Source: Desulfobacterales bacterium (GTDB taxonomy: Bacteria; Desulfobacterota; Desulfobulbia; Desulfobulbales; VMSU01). From it: DNA of 32,267 nucleotides. The notes under the pieces are model-generated. The model saw nothing but the letters and a program-made list of their open reading frames with translations, searched no databases and was not told the DNA's origin. Where the stretch lies: positions 1 through 32,267 of the forward strand of contig DRPV01000058.1 in NCBI GenBank assembly GCA_011330685.1. Reading direction: 5' to 3'. Shown here piece by piece: positions 16,571 to 25,192 of the stretch (positions within the stretch are counted from its first letter, which is position 1; every line of letters begins with the position of its first letter). A program made the translations under genes and the position numbers.

Positions 16571-17581
16571 ATGAATCAATTGCTGACTATTACCGATTTA
16601 AGTGCTGCCACCGGCCTGGAAGAGAGCCTTATTCGTTTTTATGAGTCAGAATATAGTTCCCGGCTGCCGGAGAAGATTGTCCGGGGTGACGGCCTTTTTT
16701 TTCGTCCGGAGGCCGCTGCCGCCCTGCGTGATATTCATGCCCGGTATGGGAGCGGCGATGTCTCTTCCGCCCCGGAAAGAGGCTATGGGCGGGTAATCGC
16801 GGTCAGTTCCGGTAAGGGCGGGGTGGGTAAGAGTAATCTGGCCCTTAACCTGGCCATTGAATTCCAACGGGCCGGTCACATGAGTCTGGTCTTGGATGCC
16901 GATCTCGGTATGGCAAATATTCATCTCCTCGCCGGGGTGCAGCCTCGTTATACCCTGAGTGATTTTCTTAAAAATCAGCTTTCCATTTCCGAATTGATTA
17001 CTCCCGGCCCCTGCGGGGTGGGGATTATTCCCGGCGGCGCCGGGATCATGGCCCTGGCCGACAGCACGGCTCCTGATCGGCGGCGGATGCTTGGCGCCCT
17101 TGAGAGCATGGAAAAAAACGCCGAAATTATCGTGGTGGATACGGCGGCCGGGATGGGGGCCGGGGTGCGCGATTTTCTGCGGGCTGCCGATGAGATTATT
17201 ATTGTTTTAACCCAGGACATAACCGCCATGGCCGATGCCTACGGGCTGCTCAAGGGGCTCCAGCAGGAGGGGTTGCGGGGGGCGGTATATTCGGTAGTTA
17301 ATATGACTGCCTCCCTGAAGCAGGCAGCGGCGACAGCCGGACGTTTCGCGGCCTGCGCGGCACAATTTCTGGATCTGCGGGTGGAAAATATAGGCTATAT
17401 CATGCGGGATTCCTCCTTCGCCGCTGCCACCGCCCGCCGTACTCCACTGAACGTCTTTGCTCCGCGGTCGCGGGCGGCCGGGAATATCCGTAATATCGCC
17501 GGCTCGTTGTTGCGCGGCACGGAGAAAGGCATTAAGATGAACTCCGCTTTTAAGCGGTATATGAAGATGGTGAATCTGTAA
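16571..17581 (+). CDS. MerR-type HTH domain fused to MinD/FlhG-like ParA-family ATPase
   Basis: N-terminus LLTITDLSAATGLEESLIRFYESEYSSRLPEKIVRGDGLFFRPEAAAALRDI (MerR-like); deviant Walker A VIAVSSGKGGVGKSNLALNLA; VLDADLGMANIHLLAG; VVDTAAGMG. Confidence 0.88.
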   Translation: MNQLLTITDLSAATGLEESLIRFYESEYSSRLPEKIVRGDGLFFRPEAAAALRDIHARYGSGDVSSAPERGYGRVIAVSSGKGGVGKSNLALNLAIEFQRAGHMSLVLDADLGMANIHLLAGVQPRYTLSDFLKNQLSISELITPGPCGVGIIPGGAGIMALADSTAPDRRRMLGALESMEKNAEIIVVDTAAGMGAGVRDFLRAADEIIIVLTQDITAMADAYGLLKGLQQEGLRGAVYSVVNMTASLKQAAATAGRFAACAAQFLDLRVENIGYIMRDSSFAAATARRTPLNVFAPRSRAAGNIRNIAGSLLRGTEKGIKMNSAFKRYMKMVNL

Positions 17582-17618
17582 GCGTAGACTCCGAGATGGG
17601 GTGCAGCTGAGCAGTTAC
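17578..17618. repeat. Mosaic mini-element GTAAGCGTAGACTCCGAGATGGGGTGCAGCTGAGCAGTTAC
   Basis: About 36/41 identical to reverse complement of 1404-1444; supplies the TAA stop of the MinD-like gene. Confidence 0.75.
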
Positions 17619-17626
17619 GAATTATT

Positions 17627-18451
17627 ATGAATCAAGCCGATCATTGGGCGCTCCAGTTCGGACTGCGTCGTAATCCATTCCAGGATAATATTGATACCGA
17701 TCTCTTTTTTCGTACCCGGCAGCACGAGGAGGCCCTGCTCAAGATTGGTATGGGGCTGAAGGATAAACACGCCCTTATTCTCCTCGCCGGGGTTTCCGGC
17801 ACCGGCAAGACCCTGGTCTCGCAGGCCGCCCTACGGGAGATGGACGGCTTATTATACAAACCGGTTCTGATTCTGGCCCATCCGGGGATGAGCCGGGCCG
17901 GGCTGTTATCAGCTATAGTTCAGGAGCTTGAACTTGAGCCCGGCCGCTTTTCGGCCCAGCGGCTGCGGGCGGTGCAGGATAAGGCCCTGCGGCTTTATGC
18001 CGAGGGCAGACGCTTAGTTATTATCATTGATGAGGCCCACTTTTTAAAGGCCGACGCCCTTCACCTTCTGCGTACCCTCTCTAATCTGGAGACCGAGAAG
18101 GAGAAGCTGGTGACGGTACTGCTCTGTGCTGAACTTGCCCTTCTTCGTCGGCTGCGTGCCCCCTCCTATGCTGCCCTCCGCGGCCGTATTACCTTTGCCA
18201 TTACCTTAAACCCTCTAAGTGCCGCCGATCTGGAGCAGTATGTTAAATATCGGCTTTTAAAATGCGGTGCCGGGCCCAATCTTCTGCCGCCGGAGGTTTA
18301 TCCCCTGGCCCTGGAAAAGAGCGGCGGCATCCCCCGCCAGATTAATCGTCTCTTTTACTGCGCCTTTATAGAGGCTATGGCGGCTGATTCCCCTTTGAAT
18401 GTGAGCATGTTAGAGACGGCGGCTGTAAGCCTGGCGGCGCTGCATGACTAA
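17627..18451 (+). CDS. ExeA/GspA-like AAA ATPase
   Basis: [30 protein letters not shown], Walker [16 protein letters not shown], Walker [43 protein letters not shown]. Confidence 0.9.
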   Translation: MNQADHWALQFGLRRNPFQDNIDTDLFFRTRQHEEALLKIGMGLKDKHALILLAGVSGTGKTLVSQAALREMDGLLYKPVLILAHPGMSRAGLLSAIVQELELEPGRFSAQRLRAVQDKALRLYAEGRRLVIIIDEAHFLKADALHLLRTLSNLETEKEKLVTVLLCAELALLRRLRAPSYAALRGRITFAITLNPLSAADLEQYVKYRLLKCGAGPNLLPPEVYPLALEKSGGIPRQINRLFYCAFIEAMAADSPLNVSMLETAAVSLAALHD

Positions 18452-20549
18452 AATCAGCGATTTGCGGTTGAGCCGTACAAAGAGCGGCCCGCCGGATGAC
18501 AGAGGCGTAGCCGATCTGGAGCTTGCCGCGCTCAGCATCCCCGGTCCGCGGGGAGAGGCGGAATTTAAGCTTGTGACCTCCTTTGAGCCTTCCGGTGATC
18601 AGCCGCAGGCCATTGATCTGTTAGCGCGGGGCTTAAAGGCCGGACTCAGATCCCAGGTACTCCTCGGGGTGACCGGCTCCGGCAAGACCTTCACCATGGC
18701 CCAGGTTATTGCCGGGGCGGGGCGTCCCGCCCTGGTGCTGGCCCCGAACAAGACGCTGGCCGCCCAGCTCTACGCCGAGCTGAAGGAGTTGTTCCCCGAC
18801 AACGCTGTGGAGTATTTCGTCAGCTATTACGATTATTACCAGCCCGAGGCCTATATTCCCCAGTCTGATACCTATATCGAGAAAGACTCGGCCATTAATG
18901 ACATCATTGACAAAATGCGTCATGGGGCCACCCGTTCTCTCCTCACCCGTCATGATACCATCATCGTTGCCAGTGTCTCCTGTATCTACGGCCTGGGCTC
19001 GCCGGATGAGTATGAGGGCATGAATCTCACCCTGCGGGTCGGTGAGGACTACGCCCAGGAGGATATTCTGCGCCGTCTGGTCTATATGCTCTATGAACGG
19101 AATGATATCTCCTTTCACCGCGGTACCTTCCGGGTACGGGGCGATGTCCTGGAGATATTTCCGGCCTACGAGGATGAGCGGGCCGTGCGGGTGGAGATGT
19201 TTGGTGATACAGTGGAGGCCGTCAGCATGATTGACCCCCTGCGCGGGGTGGTATTAGAGACCCTTGATGAATTGACTCTCTTCCCCGGCAGCCATTTTGT
19301 GACCTCTAAGGAGCGTCTCGAAGCGGCAATGCTCTCCATTAAGGCGGAATTAAAAGAGCGCCTAACTGAACTTGGCCGTGCCGGTCGTCTGTTAGAGGCC
19401 CAGCGTCTTGAGCAGCGGACGGAGTTTGATCTGGAGATGATTGCCGAGCTGGGCTATTGCAACGGGATTGAAAATTACAGCCGCCATCTCACCGGCCGCC
19501 GACCGGGGGAGCCGCCTCCCACCCTCCTGGATTATTTCCCCGATGATTTTATCCTCTTTATTGACGAGAGTCATATCTCTGTGCCCCAGGCGCGGGGGAT
19601 GTACCGCGGCGACCGCTCCCGTAAGAAGACCCTAATGGAATTCGGCTTTCGGCTGCCCTCGGCCCTTGATAACCGCCCCCTGCGTTTTGAGGAGTTTGAG
19701 GCCCGGATCAAACAGGTGATCTTTGTCTCCGCCACCCCTGGTGATTTTGAGCTGGAGGCGGCTCAGGGCCGGGTGGTGGAGCAGATTATCCGGCCCACCG
19801 GCCTCATGGATCCGGAGATTGAGGTACGGCCGGTGGACACTCAGGTGGATGACCTGTTAGAGGAGATTCGCTGTCGCAGCGCCCGCCGGGAGGCGGTACT
19901 AGTTACCACCCTCACCAAGCGCATGGCCGAAGACTTAACCGAATATTATGAAAATCTCGGGGTGGCGGTGCGTTATCTCCATTCCGATATCAAGACCCTG
20001 GAGCGGGTGGAGCTGATTCGCGATCTGCGCCGGGGTGAGTATAATGTCCTCATTGGCATTAATCTTCTTCGTGAAGGATTGGATATCCCCGAGGTTACGC
20101 TGGTGGCCATTATGGATGCCGATAAGGAGGGCTTTCTGCGCAGTGAACGTTCTCTGATCCAGACCTGCGGCCGGGCGGCCCGCAACGCCAGGGGTAAGGT
20201 GATTATGTATGCCGAAGGGATTACCGCTTCCATGCGTTATACCATTGAGGAAACGGCCCGCCGCCGCTTGATTCAGGCGGCTTATAATCAGCGGCACGGT
20301 ATTACCCCGGCAACCATCAAGTCCAAAATTAAGGATATTGCCGCCACTATCTACGAACAGGATTATCCGGAGTTACCTGCCATGGCTGCCGAAGAGGAGG
20401 GGACTTACACCAATTTGGCCGATTTGCGCCGTGAGATCAAAGAACTTGAAGGTGAGATGCGGCAGGCGGCGGCGGAACTGGCCTTTGAGGAGGCCGCCGG
20501 TCTGCGGGATCGGATCAAAAAACTACGGGAGCTGGAATTGCAGTTTTGA
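18444..20549 (+). CDS. uvrB: Excinuclease ABC subunit B
   Basis: [104 protein letters not shown]-terminal UVR motif. Confidence 0.98.
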   Translation: MTKISDLRLSRTKSGPPDDRGVADLELAALSIPGPRGEAEFKLVTSFEPSGDQPQAIDLLARGLKAGLRSQVLLGVTGSGKTFTMAQVIAGAGRPALVLAPNKTLAAQLYAELKELFPDNAVEYFVSYYDYYQPEAYIPQSDTYIEKDSAINDIIDKMRHGATRSLLTRHDTIIVASVSCIYGLGSPDEYEGMNLTLRVGEDYAQEDILRRLVYMLYERNDISFHRGTFRVRGDVLEIFPAYEDERAVRVEMFGDTVEAVSMIDPLRGVVLETLDELTLFPGSHFVTSKERLEAAMLSIKAELKERLTELGRAGRLLEAQRLEQRTEFDLEMIAELGYCNGIENYSRHLTGRRPGEPPPTLLDYFPDDFILFIDESHISVPQARGMYRGDRSRKKTLMEFGFRLPSALDNRPLRFEEFEARIKQVIFVSATPGDFELEAAQGRVVEQIIRPTGLMDPEIEVRPVDTQVDDLLEEIRCRSARREAVLVTTLTKRMAEDLTEYYENLGVAVRYLHSDIKTLERVELIRDLRRGEYNVLIGINLLREGLDIPEVTLVAIMDADKEGFLRSERSLIQTCGRAARNARGKVIMYAEGITASMRYTIEETARRRLIQAAYNQRHGITPATIKSKIKDIAATIYEQDYPELPAMAAEEEGTYTNLADLRREIKELEGEMRQAAAELAFEEAAGLRDRIKKLRELELQF

Positions 20550-20567
20550 ATCTGTAATTGATCAAAA

Positions 20568-21233
20568 ATGTCTATCGCCTATAATTTATCGCTGAAATTA
20601 GTGCCGCCGCTTTACAGCCTTCTGTCGAAGGGCCTTTTTGCCACCTGTCGGCTGCGGGAGGAGGGCGGCGGCTATCGTGACGAGGTTGTTGGGGCCGGGA
20701 GGCCCTTTATCGCCCTTTTCTGGCATTACTCGGTACTCTGCTCATTGATGATGACGGAGCATACTCCCGCCGTGGCCATGGTCAGCGCCAGCCGGGATGC
20801 CGAGTATGTTTCCCGCCTTCTGCGCCGCTATGGCGTGGATACGGTGCGGGGCTCTAAGGGGAAGGGCGGGCTTAGAGCCTTGCGGGAGATGATGAGGCAG
20901 ATGAGGGAGGAGGGTAAAAACGCCGTCATTGTCGCGGACGGTTCTCAGGGGCCGCCCCTGGTTCTGCAGGCCGGGGCTGTTCTCCTGGCCTCAAGAACCG
21001 GGGCTCCCATCCTGCCCGTGGCCTGGGGAATGAAACGCTACTGGGCCTTTAACAGCTGGGATCGTATGATTCTGCCCCGCCCCGGTACTGCCATCCGGGT
21101 CTGTTTCGGGGAGCCGCTTTTGATTCCCTCCCACTTAAAAGCCGCTGATCTCGAGGTGAGACGCCTTGAGGTGGAGGAGAGGCTTTTATCCCTCTATCGG
21201 CAGGCCTGGGGCGCCGGTATTAAGCGCCACTAA
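20568..21233 (+). CDS. DUF374 / lysophospholipid acyltransferase-family protein
   Basis: FIALFWHYSVL, VSASRDAEYVSRLLRRYGVDTVRGSKGKGGLRALREM, ADGSQGPPLVLQAGAVLLASRTGAPILPV. Confidence 0.9.
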   Translation: MSIAYNLSLKLVPPLYSLLSKGLFATCRLREEGGGYRDEVVGAGRPFIALFWHYSVLCSLMMTEHTPAVAMVSASRDAEYVSRLLRRYGVDTVRGSKGKGGLRALREMMRQMREEGKNAVIVADGSQGPPLVLQAGAVLLASRTGAPILPVAWGMKRYWAFNSWDRMILPRPGTAIRVCFGEPLLIPSHLKAADLEVRRLEVEERLLSLYRQAWGAGIKRH

Positions 21234-21276
21234 GGGGTCGGCCCAAGTTTATTTTCTCCTTTACCTTTTATTCTGT

Positions 21277-21461
21277 ATAAATTACCCTCAACTCGTAAAC
21301 TGTAATCGTTCAGGTAAGCGAAGACTCCGGGAAAGCGAAGACTCCGGATGTGCTCCAGGTTCGTTCGTTTTGGCCACCGAGTCTGTACACCCCGTACGTG
21401 AGGTGGACAGGTAAGCGTAGACTCCGAAACGGACGAAAATGGGGTGCAGCTGAACGGTTAC
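21277..21461. mobile_element. Composite MITE-like element, inverted relative to the 806-958 element
   Basis: 29-bp identity ATAAATTACCCTCAACTCGTAAACTGTAA with reverse complement of 910-938; GTAATCGTTCA 21302-21312; TGAACGGTTAC 21451-21461; three internal copies of (GT/GA)AAGCG(A/T)AGACTCCG. Confidence 0.8.
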
Positions 21462-21528
21462 CAAAAAACTATTGCATAACGCCGTACAATCTCATGGGCG
21501 GCCGGTTGTCATAGGACGGAGTAGTTTA

Positions 21529-22341
21529 ATGTTTAGAGTAATGGTGTTTCTGCCGCTGTTGACGCTTTTTCTGCTTTATCCTCCCTCTGTGTCGGCCGTG
21601 TCCCGGCCTCGGTTACGGGTACTTACCTGTGAAGAACCACCTACAAATTATATGGAAAACGGCCGGATTACCGGGATAAGTACTGATATTGTCCGGGAAT
21701 TGATGCGCCGCACTCATGCTAAGGGTGTTATTCAGCTCTGGCCCTGGGCCAGGGCCTATCAAACTGCTCTCCATAAGGCCAATGTCGTTCTCTTTACCGC
21801 CGGCCATACCGCCCGTCGTGACAAGCTCTTTCAGTGGGTGGGGCCGTTGTTGAAGAAGCGTTGGATATTTTTGGCTCGCCGAGGCAGTGCTTATCATTTT
21901 TCTGACTGGCATTTGGCCGGGGAGGTGCCGGTGATTGTCGCTCTGCGTAATGATTCCCGGGCGCAGTTTCTGCGTGACGCGGGCTTTCGTAATATTATTG
22001 AGGTGGGACGCCATCGCCAGGCTCTGCGTATGCTGGCCGCCGGCCGGGCGAATCTCTGGCCGACCTCGGATGTGGAGGCCGCCCTCATTATCCGCCGGAG
22101 TGGATTGGACGAGGCCGATTTCAGGAGAGTAACGGTGATTAAGGATATTTATGGCGCGGTTATCATCTCCAGGGGTACGCCGCGGCGGGTGGTTGAGGGC
22201 TGGCAGCGGGCCTGGGAATCAATGATTGTAGACGGTACCCTGGCCGCTATTGCCCGCCGCTGGTCACAGAAACTCAAAATTGATGTTCATCTCCAGGGCC
22301 GGCTGCTGGTCTTTGGCGGTCGGCAGGGCGGAGGGGGGTAA
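21529..22341 (+). CDS. Periplasmic solute-binding protein, SBP_bac_3-like
   Basis: Signal-peptide-like N-terminus MFRVMVFLPLLTLFLLYPPSVSA; LRVLTCEEPPTNYMENGRITGISTDIVRELMRRT, GHTARRDKLFQWVGPL. Confidence 0.85.
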   Translation: MFRVMVFLPLLTLFLLYPPSVSAVSRPRLRVLTCEEPPTNYMENGRITGISTDIVRELMRRTHAKGVIQLWPWARAYQTALHKANVVLFTAGHTARRDKLFQWVGPLLKKRWIFLARRGSAYHFSDWHLAGEVPVIVALRNDSRAQFLRDAGFRNIIEVGRHRQALRMLAAGRANLWPTSDVEAALIIRRSGLDEADFRRVTVIKDIYGAVIISRGTPRRVVEGWQRAWESMIVDGTLAAIARRWSQKLKIDVHLQGRLLVFGGRQGGGG

Positions 22342-24959
22342 TGAGTGTCGGCCGCCTGTATCGTCAATCTCCCCTACTTGTCCGGATGGTACTTTGTCTT
22401 GCTGTTTTCGGGGTGGCGGCTGTTGTTCTTATTGCCGTTCTGGGGAGTCATTCTGAGTATCGTCATAAAATTGAGCATATTCGGCAATATATAGCAGGAT
22501 TGGGCCAGACCCAGGTGCCGGTGCTGACTCGTAATCTCTGGACGATGAATGATGAGGCCGTGCGTCTGCAGTTGAACAGCCTTCTGCAGAACCGCGACCT
22601 TGTCTATCTTGAGGTTGCTGATGTCTCCGGAGTTCTGTTCAAGGCCGGAGAGCTGCCGACGGCCGGGGAGCCGGTAATTTCGCAGACCTTCCCGCTAATC
22701 TATGATGCCAACGGGCATAAGGTCGATCTGGGCCGTTTTCTGGTATACGCCACCACGAAGAAGGCCTGGCGGGATGTGGTAGATGATATCCCTCTGCAGT
22801 CCGGTCTGGATGTCCTGATTATTGTCCTGATCTGTGTATTCGTCTTTTTTCTCTTCTATTTTACGGTTAACCGCCATTTACAGAAGATCGCCCACTTTGC
22901 CGCTGCACTTGATCTGGATAATCTGGGCCGGGAACTGCGGCTGGATCGTAAGTCCCGTGCCGGCGGTGATGAGCTGGAGCGTATTGTAACCGCCTTTAAC
23001 GAGATGTGCCGCCGTCTCATAGCGGATCGGGATGTAATGGCCGCGCAGCAGGCTAAGCTTCTTGAGGGGCAGCAGAAATATGAAACTATCTATAACGCCG
23101 CCTCGGATGCCATCTTTATTCATGATGCCGTTACTGGTGTGGTGGAAGAGGTTAATAAGAGCATGCTGGTCATGTTTAAATGCAGTCATGATGAGGCCTT
23201 AGCCGGTTTTCCACAGGTCTTTACCGAGTTGGATGGGGTTCATAATCCGGAATTGGCGTTGCAGCGCATAGAGGCGGCGAAAAAGGAGGGGCCGCAGCGT
23301 TTTGAATGGCACGCCCGCCGGGGGACGGGAGAGGCCTTTTGGGCCGAGGTCGGTCTGCGCTACGCCGAATTCGGCGGCCGGGGGCATGTGGTGGCTGTAG
23401 TGCGTGATATTGAGGCCCGTAAACAGATGGAGCTGGCCTTAAAGGCCGAGCAGCAACGGCTTCTCGTAACCATCCAGGGAATCGGCGACGGGGTAATTAC
23501 TACCGATACCACGGGCCGAATTACGCTGATTAATCAGGTGGCCCAGAAGTTGACGGGCTGGACGCAGTTAGAGGCCTGCGGCCGGAATCTGGCGGAGGTC
23601 TTTCATATTGTTAATGAAGAGAGCGGCAGGCTCTGTGCGGATCCGGTGAGCAAGGTCTTGGTGAGCGGCAAAATTATCGGCCTGGCCAATCATACCGTTC
23701 TCATTGCCAGGGACGGCCGTCGACGGGTGATTGCCGACAGCGGCGCGCCAATCCGGAATGAGGAGGGAGGTATCATTGGCGTGGTGCTGGTTTTCAGTGA
23801 TGTAACGGCCAAGGCCCGCTTGGATGCTGATCTGCAGCGGGTTAGAAAGTTAGAGGCGGTGGGGGTACTGGCCGGCGGTATTGCCCATGATTTTAATAAT
23901 ATTCTGGCCGCCATTCTCGGTAATATTAATCTGGCCCGTATAGATATTGAAACAGGTTCCGGGGCGGATAAATTACTGGCCGAGGCTGAACGGGCCTCGT
24001 TGCGGGCCAAGGGTCTCACCGGGCAGCTGTTGACCTTTGCTAAGGGCGGTGAGCCGATAAAGGATGTTGCCGATCTGAAGGAGATTATTCGTGATTCGGC
24101 TGATTTTGTCCTGCGGGGCGGTAAAGTCAGTTGCCGGTACGACTTTGCGCCCCGTCTCTCGCCGGTGATGATTGACAGCGGTCAGATCAGTCAGGTGATT
24201 CAGAATATGGTGATTAACGCTCAGCAGGCTATGCCCCAGGGCGGGAAAATTGAGATCAGCTGTCATAATCTCAGCGAGGAGGATGGCAATTTTGTCCGCC
24301 TGATTATCCGTGATGAGGGGGAAGGCATGGAGAAGGAAGTTGTGGATCGTATCTTTGATCCTTATTTCACCACCAAGGATGAGGGCAGTGGTCTGGGCCT
24401 GGCGGTCTCCTATTCCATTATTAATAAGCATGATGGCCGCTTACGGGTGGATTCGACACCGGGTAAAGGCACTGCCTTTATCATTGATCTGCCGGCGGTG
24501 CGCCATAACCCGGTCGGTATTATTGGCGGGGAAAAGAATCAGGTTTTAAGTTCCATGGAAATAAAAGGCGGGACGGTGATGATTATGGATGATGAAGGCC
24601 CCTTGCGTGATCTGGCCGCCATTATGCTGGGCCGCCTGGGTCATGAAACTGTGAAGACGGCTCATGGTCGTGAGGCGGTGGAACGTTACCGGGAGATGCT
24701 CAAGGCTGGTAAGGCCCCGGATCTGGTGATTATGGATCTGACTATTCCCGGCGGTATGGGCGGTCGGGAGGCGGCCGCTGAGATCCTGGCTCTTGATCCG
24801 GCGGCCCGGCTGGTGGTGGCCAGTGGCTATTCCAATGATCCTGTAATGGCCCGCTGCCGGGAATTCGGTTTTCGGGCCGCTATCAGCAAGCCTTACCAAC
24901 TGGCCGAGCTGCGGGTGGTAATTGATCAGGTTATGACGGCGGCCGCTGACGATCCGTGA
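22341..24959 (+). CDS. Membrane hybrid histidine kinase (2 TM, HAMP-like, 2 PAS, HisKA, HATPase, REC)
   Basis: Overlaps SBP stop (TAATG); GGIAHDFNNILAAILGNINLA; GSGLGLAVSYSII; C-terminal REC VMIMDDEGPLRDL...LVIMDLTIPGGMGG...KPY. Confidence 0.93.
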   Translation: MSVGRLYRQSPLLVRMVLCLAVFGVAAVVLIAVLGSHSEYRHKIEHIRQYIAGLGQTQVPVLTRNLWTMNDEAVRLQLNSLLQNRDLVYLEVADVSGVLFKAGELPTAGEPVISQTFPLIYDANGHKVDLGRFLVYATTKKAWRDVVDDIPLQSGLDVLIIVLICVFVFFLFYFTVNRHLQKIAHFAAALDLDNLGRELRLDRKSRAGGDELERIVTAFNEMCRRLIADRDVMAAQQAKLLEGQQKYETIYNAASDAIFIHDAVTGVVEEVNKSMLVMFKCSHDEALAGFPQVFTELDGVHNPELALQRIEAAKKEGPQRFEWHARRGTGEAFWAEVGLRYAEFGGRGHVVAVVRDIEARKQMELALKAEQQRLLVTIQGIGDGVITTDTTGRITLINQVAQKLTGWTQLEACGRNLAEVFHIVNEESGRLCADPVSKVLVSGKIIGLANHTVLIARDGRRRVIADSGAPIRNEEGGIIGVVLVFSDVTAKARLDADLQRVRKLEAVGVLAGGIAHDFNNILAAILGNINLARIDIETGSGADKLLAEAERASLRAKGLTGQLLTFAKGGEPIKDVADLKEIIRDSADFVLRGGKVSCRYDFAPRLSPVMIDSGQISQVIQNMVINAQQAMPQGGKIEISCHNLSEEDGNFVRLIIRDEGEGMEKEVVDRIFDPYFTTKDEGSGLGLAVSYSIINKHDGRLRVDSTPGKGTAFIIDLPAVRHNPVGIIGGEKNQVLSSMEIKGGTVMIMDDEGPLRDLAAIMLGRLGHETVKTAHGREAVERYREMLKAGKAPDLVIMDLTIPGGMGGREAAAEILALDPAARLVVASGYSNDPVMARCREFGFRAAISKPYQLAELRVVIDQVMTAAADDP

Positions 24960-24964
24960 TGAAG

Positions 24965-24987
24965 GTAAGCGCCCCTGAAACGCTTAC
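24965..24987. mobile_element. 23-bp palindromic mini-element GTAAGCGCCCCTGAAACGCTTAC with imperfect 8-bp flanking duplication
   Basis: Flanks TGATGAAG (24957-24964) and CGATGAAG (24988-24995), 7/8 identical. Confidence 0.7.
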
Positions 24988-25192
24988 CGATGAAGGCTTG
25001 CTTGAGAAATTCAGCGAACCGTGGGACGACAAAATGGCCGTATTATTGGCGACTCGGTTCTGAGGACTTATATTATATAGACGCGCGGCACTATCATTAA
25101 ATAATAAAAAGCTCTATGTGGGCTTTATAATCGGGGATATAATAATTTTCAGCAAGCTGCGGCGGGAAATTAAGCCCTCTCTCTTTTGACTT

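Noticed and set aside
24966-25063. Open frame from the 24965 element reading VSAPETLTDEGLLEKFSEPWDDKMAVLLATRF, similar at its start to MSTAPETLTD from the 16471 element
   Set aside because: No start codon or ribosome-binding site for the frame and too short to identify; could be a gene remnant, but the evidence is insufficient.
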